From contig VWRR01000013.1 in assembly GCA_013995675.1 (NCBI GenBank), positions 372,001 through 436,000 on the forward strand: a stretch of DNA of 64,000 bases. The letters run 5' to 3'. Origin of the DNA: Cyanidiococcus yangmingshanensis (lineage: Eukaryota > Rhodophyta > Bangiophyceae > Cyanidiales > Cyanidiaceae). The notes beneath the pieces were generated by a model that was given only the letters and a program-made list of their open reading frames with translations, had not been told where the DNA came from and made no database searches. The position numbers and the translations under genes are program-made. This document shows positions 1 through 12,781 of the stretch, one piece after another; the first letter of the stretch is position 1; each line of letters starts with the position of its first letter.

Positions 1-196
1 GGTAACGGAGAAGTTGCTCCGCGTAGCGGGGAACCGCCTGAACGACCCAGGCGTCCACGAGTCGTTCCGGTTCAAGGCAAGTTCGTCTCTTCAACTCCTC
101 GGGATCGACACAAGCCTGCAGGGTATATTGAAGCGCCCCCATGGCAGGTGTACCGGACAACCCAGACGTCAAATCATGGATCCACGGAGCCGTCAT
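1..196 (-). CDS. Hypothetical protein, N-terminal part, runs off the left edge
   Basis: The complement strand is open from an ATG at 196 to the window edge (about 65 codons, no stop), starting MTAPWIHDLTSG and continuing with a helical, charged stretch (DPEELKRRTCLEPERLVDAW). The ATG lies only 16 bp downstream of the MCM7 stop codon on the same strand, a very tight spacing for a eukaryote. I do not recognise the family. The MCM7 C-terminus ends where MCM7 proteins normally end, so this is not a continuation of MCM7. It could be a fortuitous open frame, because only 196 bp are visible. Confidence 0.5.
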   Translation of the reverse strand, partial: MTAPWIHDLTSGLSGTPAMGALQYTLQACVDPEELKRRTCLEPERLVDAWVVQAVPRYAEQLLRY

Positions 197-212
197 CGAG
201 CGCCCCCTGGTT

Positions 213-2751
<2,539 letters not shown>

Positions 2752-2809
2752 CACCCGGCACGGACGTGCATGCGTGCGCGACCCTTGCCGCCCGATCGGG
2801 GCCCCGATT

Positions 2810-2818
2810 GGCGGGAAA
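2810..2818 (-). promoter_or_regulatory. E2F/DP-type site upstream of MCM7
   Basis: The complement strand reads TTTCCCGCC, a perfect match to the E2F consensus TTTSSCGC, about 60 bp upstream of the MCM7 ATG and in the same orientation. E2F/DP control of MCM genes in late G1 is established in plants, animals and algae. That it acts here is an inference from sequence and position. Confidence 0.6.
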
Positions 2819-2842
2819 CGCATCCGTGCACACGCATCGATG

Positions 2843-2874
2843 ATTTCGTTTCGATTTCGTTTCGATTTCGTTTC
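2843..2874. repeat. Short tandem repeat, 11-bp unit ATTTCGTTTCG x3
   Basis: Three back-to-back copies of ATTTCGTTTCG lie just upstream of the E2F-type site in the MCM7 5' region. It may be a promoter element or simple low complexity; no function can be read from the sequence. Confidence 0.7.
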
Positions 2875-4048
2875 CATGGCGTCTGATCGCCGACGACGAG
2901 GCCTCGTCGGGCGAGTGGACCCCGCAGGCGCCCTCTTGTCTGCGTCATGGTGATGCAAGGCACGCCTTGCTACAGGGCGACTCGGATGCGCTTGGGTAGC
3001 GCCGAGGCATCTGAGCATATTGCATCGGGGCTTGTTCATGGTTCCTGCTCGTACCAGGGGTCTGTATTTGCAGTTGGTGGATGATCTGCTCCAGTTCATT
3101 GAGTGTCGTGTGAGTCAAGGTGGGCGAAGGCGGTCTCCGTCAAGTCTTTCCTGTGAGTCTTCCGATCGCGACTAGGTCGATGGGGAGAGGTCTGCGTTCG
3201 TGTGCCTGATCGGCAACGGTGTGCGATGCAGGTACCTATACCTCGGGAAAGTAGTGGGTCGTCGGATGATCTCGGCTGTTTTGGATAAGCACTACTTCGG
3301 AATGCAGCCCGTCGAGCGTCTTTACGATCTTAGTCAGCGTTGTTTCTTGGAACAGACCAATCGGAGTGATTGGCGCTTGTCTGGGACATGCCTCGCGGTA
3401 TTGTCCAGCCCTGCAATGCGCTCACCGTTATGCGGGAGTCGCGAGGCGAGCCGATATCCAGTCCAGGTCTGAGACGCTACTTTGGATCCGATGGAATTCG
3501 AATATGACAGACGGCGATCTCGAACAAACTGTTGTTTCTCAGAAATCACGATGCTATTCAGGCGTATCATCGACAAAGAGCCTGGTCCGGAATAAAAGGG
3601 TATAGGTGTATCGTTGCTCTGCCTAGGGCCTCTTGCGATCGAGTCGATCGAAGGTTTCGCCTAGGGGTATCTTTCAAGAGCACCAAAAGTTTTTTGGGAC
3701 CGATGGAACTGCTGAAGGAACAAGCTTTCGAGCATTGCTGTAATTGTTCTGCGTTGAGGTCGAACAGGCCAGGATTGGCTGTACGCTGGTCATCGGTGGC
3801 GATGGGCCTTCATCATCTATTTGTGGACGTGTCCCGTCGATTCACGAAGCTAGTCCTCTTCTGGGATGCTGAGCCACCTCCAGCGTTTGACCTGCACACG
3901 CGACGACTCGGTCCGAGAACCTGGCCAGGCGAGTCACCCGACCCCTTTTGTCTGCCTCTTGTTCTCTGTCGCGCATTGCGCTGTGCGGATATCCTGCTGA
4001 GCAGGCGTTCACCGTGACCACAGAGCAACTCCAGTCACCGCTGAGGTC
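2875..4048. other. Intergenic region between MCM7 and the RNA triphosphatase gene
   Basis: This is the shared upstream region of two divergent genes. Open frames of up to 161 codons (for example 3532-4017 on the plus strand) show no recognisable domain and are rich in Arg, Cys and Ser, as expected for chance frames. I see no RNA gene. Confidence 0.5.
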
Positions 4049-5251
4049 ATGGTAAAGTATGATCCTTTTGCGCTGGACCAAACGAGACTCGACGGGAAGC
4101 AGGTGCCCCCGTGGGTTGACCTTGGCAAGAGCGTGTTGTTGTTGACGCTTCCCGCGTACGAGACGCGTATACAAAGCGGCACCGAGATAGATGCTTTGAC
4201 GGAAGGAAAAGAGTTGCCAAGCGTAGGATCTAAACGCAGCCGGGCGTCGGAAGCTTTAACCACGGTCGAGTCGGAGACCGCGGAGTGTACTCGGCAGAGT
4301 GGCCGTGGCGGCGTCTCCGGCGACCACATACCGAGTGGAGCGCTAGACAAGATCGGCACGGGGATTTTTAGCCCACCGCCTGTGGATGATAGAGTTCTAT
4401 GCATCTGCGACTTTATTGCCACTCATTTTACTGGGACCGATATCGAAATCGAGGCCAAACTCGGAACCGTGGTTGATCTGTCGACCCAGCTTCGCGCCGT
4501 CCTACCTGGCGGCGCCACTGCGACGTGCCTAGAGCCACAAGTTAACCAACTGTTGCGCTTCGAGTCCCAAGTATCCTTCGAAGCCTTCAAACATCTCAAT
4601 GATGTCCTCAATCAGACCGTTGCGTCAGCGCTTCGTCATCGAGGACCCGTCGTACGGCACACCCGATCACGCCACGTTGATCGGCGGTTCTCCTCTGGTT
4701 ATCGCGAGACGCGTCCTTGGTCCCGATGCAGCAGCGGTGAAGCGGGTACCGCCTCGTTGCCGAACGTTGACGACGCAGCTACGTCCCGCATGTTCAAGAC
4801 TCGCCTTGACACCCTTCATATCCTTTTCCCAAGACATCCCTACGATGTACGGGTGAACGCGGCTCGAGAGGAGAGACTCGCGCCATCCCAAGCCGAGGAA
4901 CTCGTCAGCGCTCGCGGTGCACTCGAAAGTGAGCGACACAAAGATCGCCTATCTTATCGTTGGGCAGAGTTTTCCGTGGATATTACCGTGGTGCAGCAGC
5001 CGCAAGCTTCGGTGATCACTTACGAAGTCGAACTCGAGCTCGTATTCGACAATCACGCGGAACGTCTCGCAGCTATGCTGCAGGCATGTGCTGACTACCG
5101 TCAGCGTGTCGTTTCGGCATCACGTGCAAGGTCAGGCGTCTCTCCGCCGGCGCCTCTGTTGGCCACGGCGCAGATCTTCTTCGAAACACTCGTTTCATTG
5201 AACAACATGCTCGTCTCGTTACAGACCGATGCTCAGACCACCAAACGATAA
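4049..5251 (+). CDS. mRNA-capping RNA 5'-triphosphatase, Cet1/TTM type
   Basis: It is predicted to remove the gamma-phosphate from nascent pre-mRNA, the first capping step, in the nucleus. All three triphosphate-tunnel metalloenzyme motifs are visible in the 400-residue protein: motif A IEIEAKLGT (about 132-140) with the two metal-binding glutamates, a KDRLSY...FSVDIT segment (about 296-316), and motif C YEVELEL (about 324-331), again with paired glutamates. The first 110 residues are a poorly conserved acidic/Ser-rich arm, as in fungal Cet1. Metazoa and plants use an unrelated cysteine-phosphatase instead, so the fungal/protist type is informative about lineage. The start is the first ATG of the open frame. 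The 3' end overlaps the end of the convergent RPB5 gene by 19 bp. Confidence 0.85.
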   Translation: MVKYDPFALDQTRLDGKQVPPWVDLGKSVLLLTLPAYETRIQSGTEIDALTEGKELPSVGSKRSRASEALTTVESETAECTRQSGRGGVSGDHIPSGALDKIGTGIFSPPPVDDRVLCICDFIATHFTGTDIEIEAKLGTVVDLSTQLRAVLPGGATATCLEPQVNQLLRFESQVSFEAFKHLNDVLNQTVASALRHRGPVVRHTRSRHVDRRFSSGYRETRPWSRCSSGEAGTASLPNVDDAATSRMFKTRLDTLHILFPRHPYDVRVNAAREERLAPSQAEELVSARGALESERHKDRLSYRWAEFSVDITVVQQPQASVITYEVELELVFDNHAERLAAMLQACADYRQRVVSASRARSGVSPPAPLLATAQIFFETLVSLNNMLVSLQTDAQTTKR

Positions 5252-5868
5252 GTTACGTAACGCCCCGCAGTTTCAGAGCTGCGGGTAATCTTGATTACCT
5301 GACCTCGCGTCACTCCGAAATATCGTGCGACGGGGTCGCTCTGGAGGATCCTCGGCAACTGAGTCTCCTTCAACTGGTAGCGTCTGAGCAACGTTTTCTT
5401 CTGCTCCGCCGTCAGCACCTCGTGTCTAGGCACCAGTTGGTGTTTGGTAATATTCACCAAAAGTTCAGCCTCTTGAAACAGCTCCAGATGAAACCGCGGT
5501 TGTAGCTCCGCGACTGCCTGTTTCGCAATAGGCGTCAAACCAGTCTGCACCACGATAATCGCTCGCAACACGTTCTCCGTCTCGAGTCGCATGCAGTACT
5601 CTCGTATCGGTTTCACACCAACCTTCTCCTCTTTCGGAAAAAAGACGTAAATCTGGTTTGATCGATCCACTCGATGTTGACGCAGCATCGTGAGCGACTC
5701 ACGAGCACGTCCCGCAGCGTCGAACTTGTGTGCAAACTCTTCGAGCGGCAACTCCAAGTCCGTCTTGGTTGGTAGCACGAGGTACCCTCGGTCTCGTAGC
5801 ATCTCGAGAATAGTTCTACGAACCCTGTGGAGTCGACGTGTCTCCTCTACTTGCACATCGGTGGCCAT
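5233..5868 (-). CDS. RPB5: RNA polymerase I/II/III shared subunit RPB5 (RPABC1)
   Basis: RPB5 is a core subunit shared by the three nuclear RNA polymerases and contacts DNA in the lower jaw. The 211-residue protein matches the family length (about 210). It has the eukaryotic N-terminal domain (RRTILEMLRDRGYLV, later QIYVFFPKEEKVGVKPIREY) followed by the universally conserved C-terminal Rpb5/RpoH domain (LVPRHEVLTAEQK, LPRILQSDPVARYFG, GQVIKITRSSETAGRYVTYR). The frame is intact. It converges on, and overlaps by 19 bp, the RNA triphosphatase gene, so the two transcripts must be complementary at their 3' ends. Confidence 0.97.
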   Translation of the reverse strand: MATDVQVEETRRLHRVRRTILEMLRDRGYLVLPTKTDLELPLEEFAHKFDAAGRARESLTMLRQHRVDRSNQIYVFFPKEEKVGVKPIREYCMRLETENVLRAIIVVQTGLTPIAKQAVAELQPRFHLELFQEAELLVNITKHQLVPRHEVLTAEQKKTLLRRYQLKETQLPRILQSDPVARYFGVTRGQVIKITRSSETAGRYVTYRLVV

Positions 5869-6849
5869 GACTGCAAGTACACCGTCCTGGTGTTGATCGT
5901 ATCCAAGCAGCGAGCGAGTCGCTCCAGAGGAGCAACGCGTTCGGCGGCGGCAGCGACGGCATGGCCAGGCGACTGCCCCTCATGAACCAAGGCATCCGAC
6001 TTGTCGCAAGACCATAAACGTACCGAATACGGTTGTGAACACTTTCAGAGGTGGTTCTTTAAAGACTCATGGGTATGTGAATAGACGCATGGTATGAGCG
6101 GGAGTTCTGCGTAGGCGCAGGTTGTGCAACGAACGATATACTGAGTCAACTCGATTTTCGTCCAGACACAAAAGCCGCAACCTCTCGGTCCGTTGATTCG
6201 GCGCTTTTTTCAAACCCGAATCCCGATAGATCTTTGAAAAATAAGTGTGCACGAGGCCTTGTTGATACCTGGATAAAAGTTCTTTTCAATGAAGAACACG
6301 ACTACATTCGTATACGAGCAATGATAACCTGCTCCTGAGCCTCCAGGGTCGTCATGCATCCTCCGGGGGACGCGCTAGGAGGCGCGCGTTCGAAGCTTTT
6401 TTTGGTCCAGTTTCGAGACATCGTTCCCGGGAAGTTATCCAGATGCACGATATTTCCTCCCGCGCGATAGAAAAGACGAGGACTTGATGGGAACCGACGA
6501 GTAGATCCCCAGAGTGACCGTCAATGGGGCACTGCGAATAGGGTGCCTCCTCGAAACGAGTGCGGGAACCCTCTGACCAGAGCGAGTGATTCGAGGCCGC
6601 AACAAAATGCGCACTCCTATTCCTCTTCGCAGTCGTTTAAATCCTCCGCATCATTACTGGAGGGAAACGGAGGCGTTCTCGATATCGATGCTGGAACTGT
6701 ACGATTCGCGGTTGCATAGAGGTTGAAATTTACTGAACTCTGTTTCCGATGACAAGTATCCAATATCTTTACTCAGTAGGAACAAGGACTGGGCAGGGCC
6801 ATGTTTGCCCAGCACATGTTCGTTGTCGCCCACGCGGACGTTACAGGAT
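5869..6849. other. Intergenic region
   Basis: About 1 kb between RPB5 and the membrane-protein gene, both on the minus strand. Only short open frames without family resemblance are present. The part next to RPB5 presumably holds its promoter. Confidence 0.5.
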
Positions 6850-8314
6850 TCAACCAGTGGCGCCAAAGGAACCTGTTGGTGGTATGCGCTGACGCCGTGA
6901 ACCCATCGACATACCCGTGGCACTCCAGCGATTCAACCTTCCATGTGATATGGTCGTATACTCCCGATGAAGATCATCCACACCCAACTCGAATGCTAGT
7001 TCTTCCTCTGTTTCGGCGTTCCCGCTGAACAGTGCCTCTTCCTCCTCCTCTTCCGATAGTTGACGCCTCTTTTCAAGATACCGTGCGTATCTGCGCAGTA
7101 GAAACACGAGAAGGACCGCGATAAAAATCGAAGCAGCCGTCGTGCCCAGAACGAAGAGTACAATGCCATAGACAGGCCAGCGCGCCCGCACTTTGACTTC
7201 ACAACCGTCATTCGCGCAAAGCAAGGCCTGTATGGTCAGGTTCCCAATTGCATGAATGGCAATCCCTGTTGGCAGCGTCGGATACATCAAAGCGTCCGCC
7301 GAACCGATTACTCGGAGCGGAAACCGGGGACCATCGACCCCAACCGAGTCAAGCCATAACCGATCCAGGACTTGTTGGTCGATGTCTGATGGCCTCAAGA
7401 AATAAATAGATTCAGCGGGATCATATGTGCTTGGTGCATACATTCGCGGTACTGCCTTCACATTTGCCGCCGAAGCAAAATACAGCTCATCGGAAGTAAC
7501 ATAGCGCGTGAGAAGGTCCTGGTGATGCACGTAAGCTCCAAGAAACGCAATGGGCAGCAGCCCAGGCTGCTGAACGTAGGGAGATCCGTACAAGAACAAA
7601 TCGAAGAAAGTCGACGCTTCATTGTTGTTTTTGTCGATCAGAAATCGTGGTTCATTTGCTTCGTTCGCCCGAATGAGGCCCGTAAAGCCGAGAACGATTG
7701 CGCTGGCGCGCAGCACCACTGTCGGCAAGTCGTATTCGTCCGGAGGGGGATTCCCATCGGTTCCCAGGTAAAAGGGTTTCGATGTTCTCAGGTATACCCA
7801 ACATTGGAGCGAGTTGGATTCGATTGGTGTGAACAAAAACTCTTGCACAGAGCTGTCGCTTGCGAGTTGGTAGGAGCCGCTCGGATAAAACGGTCGTTGG
7901 TTCGCAACCGTCGATACGAACGACTGCGTCACGTAGAAGAGGTCCGTCTCCCGAGTTGCTTTATCTCGGTAAAACGGATACGTCTCGTTGATGAAGGAAA
8001 AGTTGCAGGTGACCGTCTGCACACGCCGGCCGCTATAGTACTGTTGCCAGAGCTGGAGTGCGTACTTGCACTGCCTGCTGTCGCTGCTCGATCACCGTCC
8101 TGTTCGTGATACCGTCGTCAGAGAAAACAGAGACGTTCCAGAAAGGCGTTTCTGCATAGCAAGAAACGTGGGCATGCAAAGCAAGTAGAACCGAAACCAG
8201 TAGGAAACGAGGCAAACGCCACCGCTTCACCCACAGGGGAAAGCAGCTCGGTCTCGACATGTCGCAGAGTCGTTCCTCAAGGCACCTGCGCCTTGATGAA
8301 GTCTTCACCTCCAA
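6850..8314 (-). CDS. Predicted type I membrane glycoprotein, unknown family
   Basis: An N-terminal signal peptide (hydrophobic LPRFLLVSVLLALHAHV after a basic stretch; start at 8314 or at the second ATG at 8260) is followed by a roughly 370-residue lumenal/extracellular domain with several N-x-S/T sites and Cys residues. A single membrane span (VYGIVLFVLGTTAASIFIAVLL) follows, then a basic RRYARYLEKRRQ stop-transfer and an acidic cytosolic tail (EEEEEEALFSG). The frame changes once near 8085, after VIEQRQQ; the downstream frame resumes with YALQLWQQYYSG, so one indel is assumed. I do not recognise the lumenal domain. Secretory-pathway topology is inferred from the leader and span only. Confidence 0.7.
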
Positions 8315-8689
8315 TCATATCCCCGTGTTGAAATCAATGCCAATGGAATTTTCTGCCTCCTTTTGATTGATTAATCTGAGGAAACGACCTACCGAAAACG
8401 AAGCCTTCGAAGCGAAGCGTGCAGACGACACGGCACCGCGCCAAGGCATGGCCTCCAGGTGCGAACGGCGACATCGGACTGCGACCTCTTCTCACCCAAA
8501 TTGAGTGCGGACACGTTCACCCAGCGTGAGGGATTCGCCTCTGAAATGGCGTGAGGACTCGTTCAAGTAACGAGATTTTTTCATGGTCACTGCTTTACAA
8601 AAAGGGTCGTTGAATGATAAGGGTTTCTGGTCGGCACCTGTGGGTCTACCGTCTCGCCAGAGCGGATTTCGGCGGCTCGGCGGAATGCC
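8315..8689. other. Intergenic region
   Basis: About 375 bp upstream of the membrane-protein gene and downstream of the BROX-like gene. No feature recognised. Confidence 0.5.
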
Positions 8690-10432
8690 TCAGCGGAAGG
8701 TACCCCCTATCGATTGGCTTGATGTGTTCATCGATCGATGAGCAGCAGAACGCGGTTCTTCCGGTTCAGCACCGTGACCATTGGTTGAAGCGTGCGGCGT
8801 CAGTGAGTCAGTAAAGGCGTACTCGATTGGGTCGAATGGATAGAGCGCTTCAGAGGCGGCGACGATAGGTACCGCCTCCGGCACCGGCTCTAGATAAACA
8901 AGGTCATTTTCGCGCTGACATCTTTCCAACTTGTTCTGCAGCAGCTCGTGCCAATGGCGCAGTGATTTGGCACTCATGGGTGCGACTAAGAAGCGGAAAG
9001 CACCTTCCCGTAGGAGGCGACGAGTTCGTCCTCTATCAAGTTCCCGCAGCGCCTGCTCGAGCAGACGAATGCACTTTCCTCGGATACCAGTCGTCTGCCG
9101 GGGGCTTGTGTTGGCCTCATGGACCAGGGCCTGATAATAAAAACAACGCGCGCGACAGAGCAACTCACCCAACTCAGCTGCTGCCGCATATCCGGCCTCA
9201 GGCGGGAACTCGAGTTGTTTCTTTCCTCCAGCCGCTTGGGTGTGGGTTTCACGCAGGCCCTGGAGTTGTGCGCGAGCGAGTGCAAATGTCTCTGTGGCAC
9301 CCAGCGAGAGACGCATGAGCGTCTCGGGCGATAACTGTTGGGACTCTGCCCGAGCGATCGTAAGCAGGTACGCCTCGCCCATCACGATTTTGGATACTGC
9401 TGATGCGACACAAGGATGAACTTCGCAAACGTAGTATGAACTGTCCTATATCCATAATGAGACCTGGGCATAGTTTCTGCGAGAGATAATTAAGGATACC
9501 AGCGGCTTCGCGGAACAATCGCACCGCCTCATTCTCTACTGCATCGCGGGTAGGACCCTCCGATTTCGCCAAAAACTCCTCCAGTATCTCATGACCAAGT
9601 CCTAACTTTAGCCATACTCCAGTAAAATAACGTAAACACAAGCTCGAACCGCAAAAGAGACTCTTTCTGCACAGTGCGCCGCTCGGCCATGCCCGACTTC
9701 CAGGCAAAACGGCAGCTGTCGCTCGCCCGAACGTTGTTTGCAAAGTGATCCACCGTCCGTTGTTCCTGAAAAATGCGCATCAAACGCTGCAAGCAGGGCA
9801 CGTACGCCTCCAGTTGGTGCAGCGCACTGCGTAGCTCCACTGGCCCAGCTGTCACCCAGAGCGTCTCCTTCACAGACTTTAACAAGGCCACGTTGGCTAC
9901 ATCACTCGCCGTTTTATCCTCAGCCAGCGGCAGCTCCCTGCTCTTTCGAAACGTGTCTCTGCCGAGTCACACACGGACTTCGTTCCCGTAACGTCAACTG
10001 TTTCCATTGCCGTAGTGCTTGCTGAAGCCGCTCCCGTGAGCCAACCACGAACCCGAGGAACTCCACCTCATCTTGCGTTTGCACTGACCTCACCCAACGC
10101 AGTATTCCAATCAAGTGGATAAGCTGTTGGAGCGATGCACTCCCACATCCTCTGCACTGATGCGTCACACGAACACGTTGCTCAGTAGGGACCGCTCCGA
10201 GATCGATCAACAGACACGCACCAACCGTTTCGCAAGCTGTTGAGAGACGCGAGCGACGCCCGTAGCGTGTCCGCCTGTCGGTTGCCACGCACAGACGGCC
10301 CGACGAGGAGACGCGATCCGAGAGCAACGCGGACACGCACGCGTCCGCTCGCCATCCGCGGACAGCACCCAGCACGAACACGTGCGAGATCGACGACGAC
10401 GTGTCCAGATCTCGTGGCGCAGCACCATCCAT
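8690..10432 (-). CDS. BRO1-domain protein, BROX-like (frame broken; 5' end uncertain)
   Basis: BRO1 domains bind the ESCRT-III subunit CHMP4 at endosomal or nuclear membranes. Matches to BROX-type proteins run in order: VEFLGFVVGSRERLQQALRQW (about 10065), YVPCLQRLMRIFQEQ...CRFAWKSG (about 9700-9800), FREAAGILNYLS (about 9490), a KIVMGEAYLLTIARAES segment (about 9385), and the diagnostic NKLERCQRENDLVYLEPVPE (about 8900). The tail after that is short and has no CaaX box. The coding frame shifts near 9900, 9600 and 9455, probably from single-base errors, because similarity continues across each. Protein support reaches about 10070; the nearest in-frame ATG is at 10432, inside a GC-rich segment, so the true start is unresolved. 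Confidence 0.65.
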
Positions 10433-10730
10433 CCCCGGTGGCTGCTGCGCGTCGCCGGGCACGCCACGACATCGATGGGCGCGCATGCGCACACGTGCGC
10501 GTGCATCGCCCACCAATGGATGCGCTCGATCTGAATTTGCTCGAGCACGTGCGTGGCGGGGCACCGACGGCATCGCGCATCCGTTGGCGCGCGTCGATCC
10601 AGCGAATGATGAACGCACGAGCGGCGCGTGCTGTCCGACGGGGCGCCGAGGCGCGGAGGGCGCGCGTTCGCAGATGCACCGGCCCGAGGGTTGCCGCCTC
10701 CCGTCCGCGGGGCGAAGTAACGTGACAGGT
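10190..10730. other. GC-rich segment between the BROX-like gene and the cyclin gene
   Basis: This stretch is distinctly richer in G+C and CpG than its surroundings and is open in several frames on both strands, giving Arg/Ala/His-rich translations that look like composition artefacts. It contains an alternating purine-pyrimidine run around 10480-10510 (GCGCATGCGCACACGTGCGC). It probably acts as the divergent promoter region, but part of the BROX N-terminus may be coded here. Confidence 0.4.
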
Positions 10731-10822
10731 TGCATCGGCGTGTACTCGGACGAATCCTGTTGCTCGCCTCCGAGGCATTGTGCACGCAGCGGTCGTGGTG
10801 TGCGGGCGGCGTTGCTGCATGG

Positions 10823-12781
10823 ATGGGTGACTCGGTGAACGGCTGTGGTGCCGACTCGGGAGGCTGCAAGCTGGGCTTGGCTGGTACACATCGAGCGATA
10901 GAGCTTTCAGAACAGAGGCCATGTCAGGCGGTGAATCCAACGTTTGAGGGTCAGTCACGCGTGTCGGTGGCGGGTGACGCGGCGCCTCTGGAGCGTTGTC
11001 TGTCACGTACTTCGTTTGATAGTTTTTACACGTCTGGACTTGATGGAGATCTGAGGCGATCCTCTAGAAAGTCGAGCTTGGTGCTATCGAAGGGCTCCTT
11101 GAGCAACTGCGGAAGTAGTTGTTTGGGGTCTGGTCTCGCCATGGCGGAGGACGCCGCCGGTGCCTCACGTTTCGCTCAGCAAAGTCCGAGTTTTCGTGGA
11201 CGACCCAGAGGGAGCAATACGCTCTCCGACGCTGAAGAGAGCGTACTGCGGAAGCTGTTGGCGCCAGGGAAAAATTGCCCAAGTTTACGAAGGTTCGTCC
11301 AGCAGGTGAAGACGCTCGACTGCGCGCTAGACGGTCAGTTCCAACAGATCGACGGCTGCTGTCCACAGGGATGGACTTTTGCCGATGCTGTTGCAGGTTT
11401 CACTGCTTGTGTTGAAACAGGAAGGGAATGGAGCTGGCAGTCACAGCTGGTATCATGGCTTGTGGATTTGGGCGTTACGCTGGGGTTATCGCCAAGCGTG
11501 GTTGAGTACGCATTCTTCATCATGCGGCGAGTCTTCATGGAAGATATAGAATCATTGAAAGATAGATCAGGGTTCGTGGTTTGGGACGAGGCGAAACCGA
11601 GTGCGCTCGAGGATAGGTTGCTTAGCGGAGCCACGCGTTGCTCGCTGGAGACGCTGCAACATATCGGGGGCGCGGCGTTGCATCTCGCAGCATCTCGCTT
11701 TGGCACGCCCAGTGAAGTACTGACTGAAGCGCTTCTAGAGATTCTCGCCGTTGATCGGCACCGGCTCGAACATTTTGAGGCCATGCTGAGACAGCAATTC
11801 CAGTGGCCCAAGAAACCGGTTGGTTTGGATTCGTATATTGTTCGAGTTTGCGAGTTTTTGAGGGAGCGTCGGCACGAGCTGCATCGAAACGCAAACAGGA
11901 GCGATCTCGGTGAATCGACGGGTCAGCTTGTCGAAGGCGATCGCTTACTGATCGACGCGTGTTTGCGCATGCTGCACCAGTCGCGCACCGTAGCAACCCG
12001 TATTTATCTGACGATGGAACCGAAAGGGAAACAGGCGCCGACACCCCCATCGAGGCTTGATACTGGCCTGGGCATCCATATGGATTCTCCCTCGCTGGAA
12101 GTGGCCAAGTCATCGTGGGGATCTCGTTTTGGAAAGAATGGACTGGAAAATGATGATGGAACCAAGGATGCGATTCATCAACGCTGGCGATCAGCCATAC
12201 ATCCTCGCTATTTCTGCACGGCTTTACTTCTTCTTATCGGGCAAATTCTACAGAACCTCGATCGTGGCGAAGGCGAAACCCCGCTTGGAACAAATGGAAG
12301 TGAGCAGGATTCGTGTTCTGTAGAGCAGGAGCACGGCTCTCAAAGCGCTGGGGAACAGTTCTCCAACGTTCAGCCGATCTCGTGGCCAGAAGTAGATGAG
12401 GGCACCGAGTATCAATCACCCTGTGCAACGCTGAATCAGCTCATTGCGGTGCTACTACCAACCGATGAGTTTGGGCTCCGTCAAGTGTGGCGTTGCCTCG
12501 CAGCTCTTCAGGAGACCGATCTGCGCGACATGCTCGAGGCCGCGCGTCGTGGTGCAACATCCCAGCCTCTCGCTGTTGCCCAGTCAGCATACAGCGAACA
12601 GGTCGAGGCTCTTGGAAACGGCCAGTCACAGACCGCTCCGAACTCTCTGGACATGCCGACGCATTGGATTGCTAACGCCGACGTGAACACCGGAGCTTGT
12701 CGAGCGACTGATGTGGAATCCGATGAATGGATGATTCGCCGTTTCCGTCGTCGGATCTCTGGCCTGAATCCAAGTTCGTGA
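10823..12781 (+). CDS. Divergent cyclin-domain protein
   Basis: Predicted regulatory partner of a cyclin-dependent kinase. In the 652-residue product the cyclin box is visible in the middle (about 11420-11860): SWLVDLGVTLGLSPSVVEYAFFIMRRVF matches helices 1-2 (the W-L-V-x-V...LSPETxxLAV pattern), LQHIGGAALHLAASRF matches helix 3 (LQLVGxTALLIASKYEE), and VDRHRLEHFEAMLRQQFQWPKKPVG matches the segment ending in LNF-x-L-x-x-P-T-P. The long Ser/Gly-rich N-terminus and Asp/Glu/Gln-rich C-terminal half have no recognised domain. The ATG at 10823 is chosen because the preceding codons are compositionally unlike the gene. The subtype (A/B/D) cannot be assigned by eye. Confidence 0.7.
   Translation: MGDSVNGCGADSGGCKLGLAGTHRAIELSEQRPCQAVNPTFEGQSRVSVAGDAAPLERCLSRTSFDSFYTSGLDGDLRRSSRKSSLVLSKGSLSNCGSSCLGSGLAMAEDAAGASRFAQQSPSFRGRPRGSNTLSDAEESVLRKLLAPGKNCPSLRRFVQQVKTLDCALDGQFQQIDGCCPQGWTFADAVAGFTACVETGREWSWQSQLVSWLVDLGVTLGLSPSVVEYAFFIMRRVFMEDIESLKDRSGFVVWDEAKPSALEDRLLSGATRCSLETLQHIGGAALHLAASRFGTPSEVLTEALLEILAVDRHRLEHFEAMLRQQFQWPKKPVGLDSYIVRVCEFLRERRHELHRNANRSDLGESTGQLVEGDRLLIDACLRMLHQSRTVATRIYLTMEPKGKQAPTPPSRLDTGLGIHMDSPSLEVAKSSWGSRFGKNGLENDDGTKDAIHQRWRSAIHPRYFCTALLLLIGQILQNLDRGEGETPLGTNGSEQDSCSVEQEHGSQSAGEQFSNVQPISWPEVDEGTEYQSPCATLNQLIAVLLPTDEFGLRQVWRCLAALQETDLRDMLEAARRGATSQPLAVAQSAYSEQVEALGNGQSQTAPNSLDMPTHWIANADVNTGACRATDVESDEWMIRRFRRRISGLNPSS

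Noticed and set aside
10240-10838. Several 145-220 codon frames on both strands in the GC-rich block
   Set aside because: Arg/Ala/His-dominated translations in all frames indicate composition, not coding; none resembles a family.
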